Shown here in pieces: positions 8,911 through 18,062 of a stretch of DNA of 64,000 nt. Positions within the stretch are counted from its first letter, which is position 1. Each line of letters opens with the position of its first letter. The notes beneath the pieces are model-generated. The model had not been told where the DNA came from, made no database searches, and worked only from the letters and a program-made list of their open reading frames with translations. Origin of the DNA: Paucisalibacillus globulus (GTDB lineage: Bacteria; Bacillota; Bacilli; Bacillales; Amphibacillaceae); contig NZ_LT855393.1 in assembly GCF_900184735.1 (NCBI RefSeq), positions 235,844-299,843 on the forward strand, written 5' to 3'. The translations under genes were made by a program, and so were the position numbers.

Positions 8911-9086
8911 TGTGACTGTATCAATATGATTTAACTCAATAAATCCCTAAAAACTCACTCACAGATTTAACTAACTTTAAATTGAATTAAAACCAGTATA
9001 GAAATTAGCCTTGTTTTGGTTCTTTTTTCTTGCTCTGAGTCATATCTACATATATAAGGGACAAGTTAAAAGGAGTTGATTTTTGG

Positions 9087-9353
9087 ATGGAACCTGCAGT
9101 CATTATTTCTATTATGGTGGCAGTTATTGTCTTACTACTATTTGTCGGAACTTCATTTAAACCAATGCGTTTTCTTGTGAATGGTACGGTGAAATTAGGA
9201 ATTGGTATATTATTTTTATTCTTTTTTAACGTGATTGGTGGATCATTTGGATTGCATATTCCAATCAATATTTTTACGGCAGTCGTGTCTGGATTTTTAG
9301 GATTATTTGGTGTTGCAAGTCTAGCAGCTATTCATTTAATTATTCTTCCTTAA
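9087..9353 (+). CDS. bofA: pro-sigma-K processing inhibitor BofA
   Basis: Integral protein of the forespore outer membrane that, with SpoIVFA, holds the SpoIVFB protease inactive until the forespore signals. The 88 residues match B. subtilis BofA (87) in length and hydrophobic plan: a transmembrane segment at about 4-22, a second at about 36-52, and the conserved C-terminal half with GGSFGLHIPINIFTAVVSG at about 50-68. The ATG follows AAAGGAG. It is a single gene here; B. subtilis has rRNA genes between bofA and csfB, which are absent. Confidence 0.93.
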   Translation: MEPAVIISIMVAVIVLLLFVGTSFKPMRFLVNGTVKLGIGILFLFFFNVIGGSFGLHIPINIFTAVVSGFLGLFGVASLAAIHLIILP

Positions 9354-9371
9354 AAGTTTCAAAGATTTAAC

Positions 9372-9400
9372 GTATAGCTTCCGTTAAAGTTGGACAAACT
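9372..9400 (+). promoter_or_regulatory. candidate sigma-F promoter of csfB
   Basis: GTATA (9372-9376) and GGACAAACT (9392-9400) with a 15-base spacer resemble the sigma-F consensus GYWTA-N15-GGnrAnAnT, with one deviation. csfB is a known sigma-F gene in B. subtilis. Confidence 0.5.
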
Positions 9401-9429
9401 GGTTACTAGTTTTAACGGAGGTGGGGAAA

Positions 9430-9624
9430 ATGGAAGAAAGAATCGTAGAATTAGAGTGTTGTGGGATTTGCGAGGAGAAAAAGCATCGTGGAATTCATCT
9501 ATACCATATGTTTATTTGCACGGATTGCGAATACAATATGATTCATACAGAACCTCGCGAGGAAAAGTATAATTACTATCTACAAAAATTAAAAAATATT
9601 AATCAACCTACTTTATTTTCATAG
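9430..9624 (+). CDS. csfB: anti-sigma-G factor Gin
   Basis: Forespore zinc protein that binds and inhibits sigma-G (and sigma-E) to keep late gene expression from starting early. The 64 residues are the same length as B. subtilis Gin. Two cysteine pairs are present (CCGIC at about 11-15 and CTDC at about 31-34), around the conserved KHRGIHLYHMFIC block. The C-terminal LKNINQPTLFS resembles the B. subtilis tail. The ATG at 9430 is chosen because GGAGGTG lies at 9417-9423; the GTG at 9421 is inside that site. Confidence 0.92.
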   Translation: MEERIVELECCGICEEKKHRGIHLYHMFICTDCEYNMIHTEPREEKYNYYLQKLKNINQPTLFS

Positions 9625-9634
9625 ATTTATCGAG

Positions 9635-9673
9635 AAGGCCTTTGCATTATTTTTTTGCAAAGGCCTTTTTTGT
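9635..9673 (+). terminator. terminator of csfB
   Basis: AAGGCCTTTGCA (9635-9646) and TGCAAAGGCCTT (9656-9667) form a 12-bp stem with a T run. Confidence 0.9.
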
Positions 9674-9717
9674 TGTTATGATATTTTTAGACTATTTTGG
9701 TATAGTTTGGTACTACT

Positions 9718-10009
9718 GATAGAAACTGTGCGGCTATTTATTAAATTGGGGGAGCATCATTCCCGCTACGGAAATACACTCCGCTTTTACTGCCAGCACA
9801 GGGGCGACATCTGTTCGAAAAGACCTCACAGTGTCTGCCTTGCCGCGGGCGGCTGGTGAGCCTCCTCAGAGCTGAAGCTCCTGCGGGAAAAGCACGTGTC
9901 CGAAGACCCCGCAGAGGTGAACTTTCCTCGAGGAGGCTGAGGCCGGGCCCGCGGAAAGCGGAGTATTCTGCCGGAGCGGTATCATCATATCTTATATTGT
10001 TACCACACA
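9718..10009. repeat. modular intergenic palindromic repeat, copy 2 (long, hybrid core)
   Basis: Starts with GATAGAAACTGTGCGG (9718) and ends near GTTACCACAC (9999-10008), a degraded inverted match. Inside, CCGCTACGGAAATACACTCCGC opens the element and GCGGAGTATTCTGCCGGAGCGG closes it; the arms pair only partly. The core holds the optional block containing CACAGGGGCGACATCTG (9798 on), then the first half of the GGTGAGCCTCCTCAGAGCT core fused to the AAGCACGTGTCCGAAGACCCC core. The GC-rich block stands out from its AT-rich surroundings. It lies between csfB and the yaaO-type gene. Confidence 0.82.
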
Positions 10010-10101
10010 TTTACCTTTTACTATCCGTTAGATTAAACTAAATGGAGAATACAATCTTCTAGAAAACAAACTATTTATTAGCTTTGGAGAGGAAATTTAA
10101 C

Positions 10102-11520
10102 ATGGATCACTATAAAAAGCCGTTATTAAAACGGATTATCGAATTTACTAAAGAAAATTCTATTTCATTTCATGTTCCAGGACATAAAAATGGTGCTGTT
10201 TTTTTAGAAGCAGCAAAGCCATATTTTGAGTCTATCTTACCTATTGATGTAACAGAATTGACTGGTTTAGATGATTTACATGCACCACAAGAAGCGATAA
10301 AAGAGGCACAGGATTTAGCAGCAGATTATTTTGGAGCAGAGCACACATTTTTCTTGGTTGGTGGTAGTACAGCTGGAAACTTGGCTATGATATTATCCGT
10401 ATGTAATCCTGGAGATACCATCATTGTTCAACGTAATAGCCATAAATCCATTATGAATGGATTGGAATTAAGTGGGGCAAAGCCAATTTTTATCAGTCCA
10501 GAGTTTGATGAAACTGTTCATCGCTACACGGCTCCAAGTTACGAAACGGTGGAACAAGCTATTGTAAGCCATCCAAATGCAAAGGCTTTAGTATTAACCT
10601 ATCCAGACTACTTTGGGAAAACCTACGATATCAGGAGGACCATTGATTTAGCACATCAATATCAAATTCCTGTGTTAGTAGATGAGGCACATGGTGTTCA
10701 CTTTTCCATTGGTGAACCATTTCCAAAGTCTGCTATTTACTTAGGAGCAGATATTGTCGTACAATCAGCGCATAAGATGGCTCCAGCAATGACAATGGCA
10801 TCCCTATTACATGTAAACTCTAAACTTATTTCTAAAGATGATGTAGCTCATTATTTACAAATACTACAGTCAAGCAGCCCATCCTATCCACTGATGGCAT
10901 CATTGGATGTCGCAAGATCCTATTTGGCAACACTTTCTAAAGAGGAACTAGATGCGATTTTAAAAAGTGTGATGAGCTTTAGAAGTGTGCTGGAGCAGGG
11001 AGAGCATTGGCAAGTTCTTCCGACCGATGATCCATTAAAAATAACACTACAGGTTAACAATAGGTTATCTGGATTTGAAGTAGCAGATTTTTTTGAGGCT
11101 CATCATGTGTATCCAGAACTAGCAACGGATAAACAAGTTTTATTCATTCATGGATTAAAGGTATTTAAAGAAACAGAGCAAATTGGAAATATCGTGAAAA
11201 GCTTCAAGGAAGAATATAAATATCTCCTAAATCATGCTACAATAGAGGTAAGTAACTTATTTAAAGAGCCTTTATCACAATTAGCAATAAGCTATCACGA
11301 TATGTTCAAGCTTCCTAGAAAAAGGGTGCAATTGGAGGAAGCGGTCGGATACGTTGCTGCAGAAGCGGTTATCCCTTATCCGCCAGGTATTCCTGTTATG
11401 TTAAAAGGGGAACGTGTAACAGAAGAACAAATTAGGCTAATTCAGCATTTAATAAAGCAAGGCGCAACAATTCAACACCAGGATATTAAACAAGGCATCC
11501 AGGTTTTTGTTGGTGTCTAG
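10102..11520 (+). CDS. yaaO: PLP-dependent Orn/Lys/Arg decarboxylase, YaaO family
   Basis: Fold-type I pyridoxal-phosphate decarboxylase of the major ornithine/lysine/arginine family, 472 residues against 480 for B. subtilis YaaO. Visible are the N-terminal FHVPGHKNG block (about 22-30), VDEAHGVHF (about 199-207) with the cofactor-binding aspartate, SAHKMAPAMTM with the PLP lysine at 225, and the C-terminal YPPGIPVM substrate-site motif. The true substrate of YaaO-type enzymes is not settled by sequence; arginine, lysine or ornithine are all possible. The ATG at 10102 follows GGAGAGGAAATTTAAC; a TTG at 10084 is too early. The stop codon TAG lies inside the first bases of the repeat at 11515. 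Confidence 0.9.
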   Translation: MDHYKKPLLKRIIEFTKENSISFHVPGHKNGAVFLEAAKPYFESILPIDVTELTGLDDLHAPQEAIKEAQDLAADYFGAEHTFFLVGGSTAGNLAMILSVCNPGDTIIVQRNSHKSIMNGLELSGAKPIFISPEFDETVHRYTAPSYETVEQAIVSHPNAKALVLTYPDYFGKTYDIRRTIDLAHQYQIPVLVDEAHGVHFSIGEPFPKSAIYLGADIVVQSAHKMAPAMTMASLLHVNSKLISKDDVAHYLQILQSSSPSYPLMASLDVARSYLATLSKEELDAILKSVMSFRSVLEQGEHWQVLPTDDPLKITLQVNNRLSGFEVADFFEAHHVYPELATDKQVLFIHGLKVFKETEQIGNIVKSFKEEYKYLLNHATIEVSNLFKEPLSQLAISYHDMFKLPRKRVQLEEAVGYVAAEAVIPYPPGIPVMLKGERVTEEQIRLIQHLIKQGATIQHQDIKQGIQVFVGV

Positions 11521-11717
11521 CTTCAGGCACCAGCGACTAGCGAGACTTCCCTCACCTCCGTGCGATAAGTCAACATCGACTTAAGTATTAAAGGAAGGTC
11601 GACTAAAACCGGCCATTGCGGCCAACGTCGACATACCCCTATGAAGGGGCATGTTTCCTTTATCTCCTACGGCTCAGTCCAGTCCGTACGTCGCAAACTG
11701 TTGCCTTACGCATTTCT
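11515..11717 (+). repeat. structured intergenic element, GTCTAGCTTCAGGCACC type, full copy
   Basis: Begins GTCTAGCTTCAGGCACC, overlapping the yaaO stop codon, and ends CTTACGCATTTCT just before the tmk ribosome site. Several hairpins are visible: AAGTC/GACTT (about 11566-11582), GTCGAC...CCGGCC attgc GGCC...GTCGAC (about 11598-11632), CCCCT/AGGGG (about 11636-11649), and AAAGGAA pairing with TTCCTTT around the latter two. Similar sequences after stop codons in other Bacillaceae are familiar to me, but I know no function for them. Confidence 0.75.
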
Positions 11718-11737
11718 ATTAAAAGGAGAAGGATTAA

Positions 11738-12717
<980 letters not shown>

Positions 12718-12743
12718 TTAATGATTGAAAGGGGGCTGAGCGC

Positions 12744-13184
12744 GTGAAAATCAGTCAGGAAATGTTGAAACAGGTAGACACATCACAAAAGAATTTACGT
12801 ACTAGAGAACCTAATCTTCCATCCTTCGGTAATTTAGTTCAGTCCCAAACCCAAAAACTGCAACAAACAGAGTTACAACGATTAATGAGTGACATTACGC
12901 TTCAAGGAGATCGTCTAGCACGATATCGTTCTTTTAAAGATTTAGTGAAGTTTAAACGATTAATAAAACGCTTTTTAGAAGAAGCTGTTTCGAGCGGTAT
13001 GGACTTACAGAAGTCTCTTAGTTTTAGTTATACCGGCAGTAGTAGAAACTTAACTCTAGTGAAACAAATTGATGAAAAACTGATCGAATTAACAGAGGAA
13101 ATTATGAGTCAAGAAAAGAAGACAGTAGACTTATTAGGACTTATTGGAGAAATTAAAGGTCTATTGATTAATTTATATACGTAA
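12744..13184 (+). CDS. yaaR: DUF327 protein YaaR
   Basis: Uncharacterised 146-residue protein of the YaaR/DUF327 family, always found between darA and holB in Bacillus. It is largely helical and basic, with the LARYRSFKDLVKFKRLIKRF segment at about 54-73 and a closing helix with EKKTVDLLGLIGEIKGLL. No catalytic motif is visible. The GTG start follows AAAGGGGGCTGAGC. Confidence 0.9.
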   Translation: MKISQEMLKQVDTSQKNLRTREPNLPSFGNLVQSQTQKLQQTELQRLMSDITLQGDRLARYRSFKDLVKFKRLIKRFLEEAVSSGMDLQKSLSFSYTGSSRNLTLVKQIDEKLIELTEEIMSQEKKTVDLLGLIGEIKGLLINLYT

Positions 13185-13216
13185 ATGGACAAGCACTTAA
13201 ATAGGTAGGGATTAGG

Positions 13217-14203
13217 ATGAAAACGTGGTCTGAAGTAGCGGAAATACAACCAATGGCTAGTAAAATTATTACCAATAGTATTGTGAAGGACCGCATTTCA
13301 CATGCTTATTTAATTCAAGGTGCACGTGGAACTGGGAAGGAAGCAATTGCTGTCTTAATTGCTAAGGTCTTGTTTTGTGAAAATCTATCAGGTGTTAATC
13401 CGTGTTTGGATTGTAATGCATGTAAACGAATAGATTCTCGTAATCACCCTGACGTCCATTGGATTGAGCCAGAAGGCCAATCTATTAAAATTGAACAGAT
13501 AAGAAATTTACAAAAAGAATTTACCTATTCTGGTCTTGAGTCAGATCAGAAAGTTTATATGATAAAAGGCGCTGAAACGTTAACGGCAAATGCGGCGAAT
13601 CGGATTCTCAAGTTTTTAGAGGAGCCAAGCCAAAAAACAACAGCTATTATGTTAACCGAGAATAGCCAATCTATTCTACCAACGATACGTTCTCGTTGTC
13701 AGAACATTGATTTACAACCATTAAATGCTCTTAAGTTCCAAGAGAAATTAGTAGAATCAGGATTAAATGAAGCAAGTGCAAAATTAATGAGTGCACTTAC
13801 TAATAATCTTGATGAAGCAATGGAATGGAGCCAAGACGAGTGGTTTGCCGAAGCAAGAAAATTAGTGGTACAATTAGTAGAAACATTTACAGATAATTCA
13901 AATGATGTGTATCTATTTATACATAATCATTGGTTACAACATTTTAAAGAGAGAATTAAAATCGATCAAGGCATCGATTTATTGCTTTTAGCTTTTAAAG
14001 ATATATTATATTCTCATCTAGATAATGAAGAATCACTTGTGTTCTTCCAACAAGATGAACAATTAGAGCGTCTTAGTATGTACTTTTCACAAGAAAAACT
14101 GATTTCCATTTTACATGGATTACTAGATGCAAAGAGAAAATTGAAGCAAAATGTCCATCCAACACTTGTGATGGAACAGGTGACACTTCAAATAGAGAGG
14201 TGA
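13217..14203 (+). CDS. holB: DNA polymerase III delta' subunit
   Basis: Stator subunit of the clamp loader, partner of DnaX. The 328 residues form an AAA+ fold with the degenerate P-loop GARGTGKE (about 35-42) in which the usual GKT/S is GKE, consistent with a subunit that does not hydrolyse ATP. A zinc module (CENL...CLDCNAC, about 54-72) and SRC (about 158-160) are present. The start ATG follows GGTAGGGATTAGG. Spacing to yaaR is 32 bases. Confidence 0.94.
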   Translation: MKTWSEVAEIQPMASKIITNSIVKDRISHAYLIQGARGTGKEAIAVLIAKVLFCENLSGVNPCLDCNACKRIDSRNHPDVHWIEPEGQSIKIEQIRNLQKEFTYSGLESDQKVYMIKGAETLTANAANRILKFLEEPSQKTTAIMLTENSQSILPTIRSRCQNIDLQPLNALKFQEKLVESGLNEASAKLMSALTNNLDEAMEWSQDEWFAEARKLVVQLVETFTDNSNDVYLFIHNHWLQHFKERIKIDQGIDLLLLAFKDILYSHLDNEESLVFFQQDEQLERLSMYFSQEKLISILHGLLDAKRKLKQNVHPTLVMEQVTLQIER

Positions 14204-14208
14204 AATGA

Positions 14209-15036
14209 ATGATTGGGGTAATTGGTGTCCGCTTTAAGAAAGCGGGTAAAATATATTATTTTGATCCAGCAGGGCAAGATATAGAATTAGATAGCTATGT
14301 TATCGTAGAAACTGTCCGAGGGATTGAATTTGGTAAAGTTGTTATTGCTAACAAGCAAGTAGAGGAAGAAGATGTTGTCCTTCCATTGAAGAAGGTTATC
14401 CGTGCAGCTACCGATAAAGACAAACTAACGGTAATGGAAAATAAAGAATATGCAGATAAGGCATTTGTTGCTTGCTCGGATAAGATTGAGGAACATCAAT
14501 TAGATATGAATCTAGTGGATGTGGAATATACATTTGACCGAAATAAAATTATCTTTTATTTTACAGCAGATGGTCGTGTTGATTTCCGTGAACTAGTAAA
14601 AGATTTGGCAGCAATGTTTAAAACACGAATTGAATTAAGACAAATTGGTGTTCGTGACGAAGCAAAAATGTTAGGCGGAATAGGACCTTGTGGTAGAATG
14701 CTTTGTTGTTCAACATTTTTAGGGGACTTTGAACCAGTTTCCATCAAGATGGCAAAGGATCAAAATTTATCATTAAATCCGGCTAAAATATCCGGTTTAT
14801 GTGGAAGATTAATGTGTTGTCTTAAATATGAAAATGATGAATACGAAGAAGCAAAACGAGAATTACCAGACTTAGGAGAACATGTGAAAACTCCTCATGG
14901 AGAAGGAAAGGTCGTTGGTCTTAATATTCTTGACCGTGTAATTCAAATCGAAATTCCAGCAAAAGAACGTGTTATTGAATATACCTTGGATGAACTCATC
15001 GAAGAAGGAATAGTGACAGCTCAGCGCCAAGAATAA
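14209..15036 (+). CDS. ricT: PSP1-domain protein RicT (YaaT)
   Basis: Subunit of the RicA-RicF-RicT complex, which in B. subtilis promotes RNase Y-dependent mRNA maturation and affects sporulation, competence and biofilm formation. The PSP1 region (about 60-145) is followed by two cysteine clusters, GPCGRMLCCS (about 161-170) and GLCGRLMCCLKYE (about 196-208), which bind an iron-sulfur cluster in the B. subtilis protein. Length 275 equals that of YaaT. It starts six bases after holB, with GAGAGGTGAAATGA as ribosome site. Confidence 0.94.
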   Translation: MIGVIGVRFKKAGKIYYFDPAGQDIELDSYVIVETVRGIEFGKVVIANKQVEEEDVVLPLKKVIRAATDKDKLTVMENKEYADKAFVACSDKIEEHQLDMNLVDVEYTFDRNKIIFYFTADGRVDFRELVKDLAAMFKTRIELRQIGVRDEAKMLGGIGPCGRMLCCSTFLGDFEPVSIKMAKDQNLSLNPAKISGLCGRLMCCLKYENDEYEEAKRELPDLGEHVKTPHGEGKVVGLNILDRVIQIEIPAKERVIEYTLDELIEEGIVTAQRQE

Positions 15037-15051
15037 TGGAGTGAGTCGAAA

Positions 15052-15396
15052 TTGCAAAAGAGAAAAATATTTGACCAAGTATCAGATATGGAAAAACAAA
15101 TTGGTGAATTATATGAACAACTTGGCGACTTAAAAGGAAGGCTAAGTGACCTGCTAGAAGAAAATCATCGCCTAGAAATGGAAAACCATCATCTAAGAAA
15201 TCGTTTAGATGGATTCGATAATGACCAAGAAAGTACTGGTGATGGTATCGAAATAACGAAAATTCCAAGTGAAGGTTATGATAATCTAGCTAGATTGTAT
15301 GAAGAGGGTTTTCATATTTGTAATTTAGAATTTGGCAGTCCAAGAAGAAATGAAGATTGTATGTTTTGTTTAGATTTTCTAAGCAAAACTAAATAA
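15052..15396 (+). CDS. yabA: replication initiation control protein YabA
   Basis: Binds DnaA and DnaN and restrains initiation at oriC. The 114 residues consist of an N-terminal leucine-zipper coiled coil (about 5-60) and a C-terminal zinc module with HICNLEF and CMFC (about 84-109). The TTG start has GGAGTGAG about eight bases upstream, and no ATG is better placed. It ends the tmk cluster and is followed by a terminator, which separates it from trmN6. Confidence 0.94.
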   Translation: MQKRKIFDQVSDMEKQIGELYEQLGDLKGRLSDLLEENHRLEMENHHLRNRLDGFDNDQESTGDGIEITKIPSEGYDNLARLYEEGFHICNLEFGSPRRNEDCMFCLDFLSKTK

Positions 15397-15406
15397 CGTA
15401 TAATGT

Positions 15407-15441
15407 AGCTGTCTGGATATGTTCAGACAGCTTTTCTTTTT
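15407..15441 (+). terminator. terminator of yabA
   Basis: AGCTGTCTG (15407-15415) and CAGACAGCT (15424-15432) form a 9-bp stem, followed by TTTCTTTTT. Confidence 0.85.
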
Positions 15442-15452
15442 AACTAGTTGAA

Positions 15453-15663
15453 AATGGAGCATGCTACCAAACAAGTTTGGCATGCATCCGGGAAACTGGA
15501 TTATGCTCCTGTACGTGTCGAGGATGTGCCCGTGAATCCGGATTATGCGCCCAAACTTGTCAAGGATGTGCCCAGGAATCCAGATTATGCACCCAAACAA
15601 GAAGAGGATGCACCCAAGCACAAAAACCATGCATCAAACAAAACCAACATTCTACCCACCAGA
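15453..15663 (+). repeat. five degenerate 42-bp repeats before trmN6
   Basis: Five consecutive 42-base units begin GAGCAT, GATTAT, GATTAT, GATTAT and AACCAT. Translated in the frame that begins at 15454, they give 14-residue units such as DYAPVRVEDVPVNP and DYAPKLVKDVPRNP. Since 42 is divisible by three, all + frames stay open by default. No ribosome site precedes the ATG at 15454, so I do not call a gene. Another frame runs into trmN6 and could mislead start prediction. Confidence 0.75.
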
Positions 15664-15677
15664 AAGGAATTTTACAT

Positions 15678-16418
15678 ATGGTTCAATTATATGATGATGA
15701 GAGGCTTGACTATTTAACTGCTGATGAAGGTATGCAGATCATTCAAAGCCCGACTGCTTTTTCTTTTTCGCTAGATGCAGTATTATTAGCTAATTTTGCG
15801 TCTATACCGATTAAGAGGGGAAATATTTTAGACTTATGCAGTGGTAATGGAGCAATTCCGCTCTTATTATCGAGGAAATCAAATGCTAATATTGTTGGTG
15901 TTGAGCTACAGGAACGTATTATAGATATGGCAAAACGAAGTGTGGAGCATAATCAATTAGCTAATCAAATTCAGATGCTGCAAGGTGATATCCGAAATTT
16001 GAAAGGGGAATTACACCAATCTAGTTTTGATGTAGTTACTTGTAATCCTCCATACTTTAAAACACCTTCTGATACGGAACATAATCAAAATGAATATCTA
16101 ACCATTGCAAGACATGAAGTGTATTGTACGTTAGAGGATGCGGTAAAGGCATGTAAATTACATGTAAAGCCTGGGGGGAAGGTTGCTATGGTTCATCGCC
16201 CAGGTAGACTGGTTGATATTGTGACAACCTTTCGTATGTATAAACTCGAACCAAAACGATTACGTCTTGTTTATCCTAAAAGAGGACGAGAAGCAAACAT
16301 GTTATTAGTGGAAGGGATCCGCGATGGGAAGGCAGATTTGCATATCTTGCCACCGTTATACATTTATAATGAGGACGGAACCTATACAGAGGAAGCAAAG
16401 GAGATTATTTATGACTGA
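15678..16418 (+). CDS. trmN6: tRNA1(Val) (adenine-37-N6)-methyltransferase-like protein YabB
   Basis: SAM-dependent methyltransferase of 246 residues (B. subtilis YabB 247). Visible are the SAM-binding motif LDLCSGNGAIPLLL (about 51-64) and the catalytic NPPY motif in TCNPPYF (about 122-128), typical of N6-adenine methylation. The assignment to tRNA A37 follows from E. coli TrmN6 homology. The start ATG at 15678 follows AGAAAGGAAT. The open frame extends 67 codons further upstream through the 42-bp repeats, giving a Cys-rich sequence absent from the family; I reject that extension. It overlaps yazA by eight bases. Confidence 0.88.
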   Translation: MVQLYDDERLDYLTADEGMQIIQSPTAFSFSLDAVLLANFASIPIKRGNILDLCSGNGAIPLLLSRKSNANIVGVELQERIIDMAKRSVEHNQLANQIQMLQGDIRNLKGELHQSSFDVVTCNPPYFKTPSDTEHNQNEYLTIARHEVYCTLEDAVKACKLHVKPGGKVAMVHRPGRLVDIVTTFRMYKLEPKRLRLVYPKRGREANMLLVEGIRDGKADLHILPPLYIYNEDGTYTEEAKEIIYD

Positions 16419-16704
16419 TTACGAACACACCGTATATATCCTAAAATGCGGTGATGGCTCATTATATACCGGTTATACGAATGACCTTGAGAACAGGTTG
16501 AAAGTACATGAATCAGGAAAAGGTGCTAAATACACCAGAGGACGTGGGCCTTTTCAGGTCATGTTAGTGGAGAAGTTTCCGACGAAGGAAGCGGCAATGA
16601 AGCGGGAATATGAGATTAAGCGATTAACTCGTAAAGGAAAGTTTCAATTAATACGAGATAAACTGAAAGAGGTCATGAAAAATGATGATTCAAAAGAGCT
16701 TTGA
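16411..16704 (+). CDS. yazA: GIY-YIG nuclease-fold protein YazA
   Basis: Small single-domain GIY-YIG protein (97 residues) of the UPF0213 group. The motif appears as VYIL...LYTGYT (about 8-22), with a conserved arginine in LENRLKVHESGKGAKYTR and a glutamate in MKREYEIKRL. The nuclease activity of YazA-type proteins is presumed rather than shown. The start at 16411 follows AAAGGAG and overlaps the trmN6 stop, marking translational coupling. It also overlaps rsmI by 23 bases. Gene order yabB-yazA-rsmI is as in B. subtilis. Confidence 0.9.
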   Translation: MTDYEHTVYILKCGDGSLYTGYTNDLENRLKVHESGKGAKYTRGRGPFQVMLVEKFPTKEAAMKREYEIKRLTRKGKFQLIRDKLKEVMKNDDSKEL

Positions 16705-17554
16705 GAATCGAAGTGAAGGGTCATTATATGTTGTCCCAACACCAATTGGGAATTTAGAAGATATTACATATCGGGCCCTTTCTATTTTAAAATCGGTATC
16801 GGTTATTGCTGCTGAGGATACGAGAAATACCATAAAGCTACTGAATCACTTTGAGATCTCTACTCCGCTTATTAGTTATCATGAACATAATAAACTAGGT
16901 CGTGAAGACCAGTTGCTGGAGAGACTTGCAAATGGGGAATCTATTGCTTTAGTAAGTGATGCTGGAATGCCTGCTATTTCCGACCCAGGATACGAGATTG
17001 TAAAAGCGGCAACAGAACAGAATCTCTCTGTCATTGTGTTACCAGGTGCTAATGCAGCCCTTTGTGCGTTGGTTGGGTCTGGGTTACCTAATAAGGAGTT
17101 CTTATTTTATGGTTTTTTACCTCGGAAGCAAAAGGAAAAGGAAGAAGAACTAGAAAGACTAGGAAGATACAAAGCAACACTGCTTTTTTATGAGTCACCA
17201 TACCGAGTAAAAGACACATTAAAAGCTATTCAAAAACAACTTGGAAACCGAAACATAGCCATTGCACGTGAATTAACAAAGCGATTTGAAGAGTATGTAC
17301 GTGGTACCACAGAAGAATTAATCGAATGGGCAAGTCAACATGATCCAAGAGGTGAATTTTGCATTGTGGTCGAAGGTAATAGTATAGAGCAGCAAGAGGA
17401 AGTGGAGATATGGTGGAGCGATTTAGAAATTCCTGCTCATGTAGACCATTATATTAATGAAGAAGGATTAGCGAGTAAAGATGCTATCAAACAAGTAGCA
17501 AAAGATCGGGAATTACCAAAGAGAGAAGTATATCAGGCGTACCATATTGAGTAA
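16682..17554 (+). CDS. rsmI: 16S rRNA (cytidine-1402-2'-O)-methyltransferase
   Basis: Methylates the 2'-OH of C1402 in the decoding centre of 16S rRNA. The 290-residue protein has the tetrapyrrole-methylase fold: the N-terminal VVPTPIGNLEDITYRA (about 13-28), AAEDTRNT, SDAGMPAISDPGYE (about 94-107) and VLPGANA (about 119-125). The C-terminal part is the family-specific extension. The start overlaps yazA, with GAGGT upstream. It ends about 35 bases from the convergent L,D-transpeptidase gene. Confidence 0.95.
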   Translation: MMIQKSFENRSEGSLYVVPTPIGNLEDITYRALSILKSVSVIAAEDTRNTIKLLNHFEISTPLISYHEHNKLGREDQLLERLANGESIALVSDAGMPAISDPGYEIVKAATEQNLSVIVLPGANAALCALVGSGLPNKEFLFYGFLPRKQKEKEEELERLGRYKATLLFYESPYRVKDTLKAIQKQLGNRNIAIARELTKRFEEYVRGTTEELIEWASQHDPRGEFCIVVEGNSIEQQEEVEIWWSDLEIPAHVDHYINEEGLASKDAIKQVAKDRELPKREVYQAYHIE

Positions 17555-17589
17555 CTGCATACGCTACGGATATACCACTCACTCCGTAG

Positions 17590-17928
17590 TTATTTACGAA
17601 TCACAACATCTGTACCAAGCGTAACCCTTGAGGATAAATCCAGAACATCTTGGTTATACATCCTAATACATCCAAGAGAAACATTCTTACCGATAGAAGA
17701 CGGATCATTGGTTCCGTGAATACCGTAATGAGGTTTGGATAAGCCCATCCAGAATGCTCCATACGGCCCACCTGGATTAGGTTGTTTATTGATTATCTGA
17801 TAACTCCCAAAAGGTGTTGGTGTGACCATTTTTCCAACTGCTATTGGATATGTCTTTATTAGTGTGCTACCATCGAAAAGTTTTAGCTCATGTCTTGTTG
17901 TCGAAACGTTAATCCAATACACCATCAT
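17590..17928 (-). CDS. minimal L,D-transpeptidase (YkuD domain)
   Basis: A single YkuD catalytic domain of 112 residues. The signature is complete: [20 protein letters not shown] (about 74-93), with catalytic Cys90 and its supporting His74 and Arg92. Such enzymes make 3-3 cross-links in peptidoglycan. There is no signal peptide, no transmembrane segment and no LysM module, unlike B. subtilis YkuD. This suggests either mother-cell release onto the forespore or non-classical export (inference). The start has GGAGTGG upstream. B. subtilis has no such gene between rsmI and abrB. Confidence 0.85.
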   Translation of the reverse strand: MMVYWINVSTTRHELKLFDGSTLIKTYPIAVGKMVTPTPFGSYQIINKQPNPGGPYGAFWMGLSKPHYGIHGTNDPSSIGKNVSLGCIRMYNQDVLDLSSRVTLGTDVVIRK

Positions 17929-18025
17929 AGTCCACTCCAGTTTTTTTGATATTGTATGTGGAAAATTAGGTGATTGTTCAGAATAGGAATGAACTTACAT
18001 GGTCAAAAGTCGAAATTCAGCCATC

Positions 18026-18061
18026 AAAAAAAGAGCTTGGTATCAATCAAGCTCTTTTTTT
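18026..18061 (-). terminator. terminator of abrB
   Basis: AAAAGAGCTTG (18029-18039) and CAAGCTCTTTT (18048-18058) form the stem. Read on the - strand it ends in a run of T just after the abrB stop; a T run also follows on the + strand, so it may be bidirectional. Confidence 0.85.
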
Positions 18062-18062
18062 C

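Noticed and set aside
9741..10010. Arg/Pro-rich open frames within the GC-rich repeat (both strands)
   Set aside because: The repeat is palindromic and GC-rich, so chance frames are long. They are not conserved between repeat copies and lack ribosome sites.
15477..15677. A 67-residue Cys-rich N-terminal extension of trmN6
   Set aside because: It is the 42-bp repeat read in frame, has no ribosome site, and homologues start at the internal ATG (15678), which follows AGAAAGGAAT.
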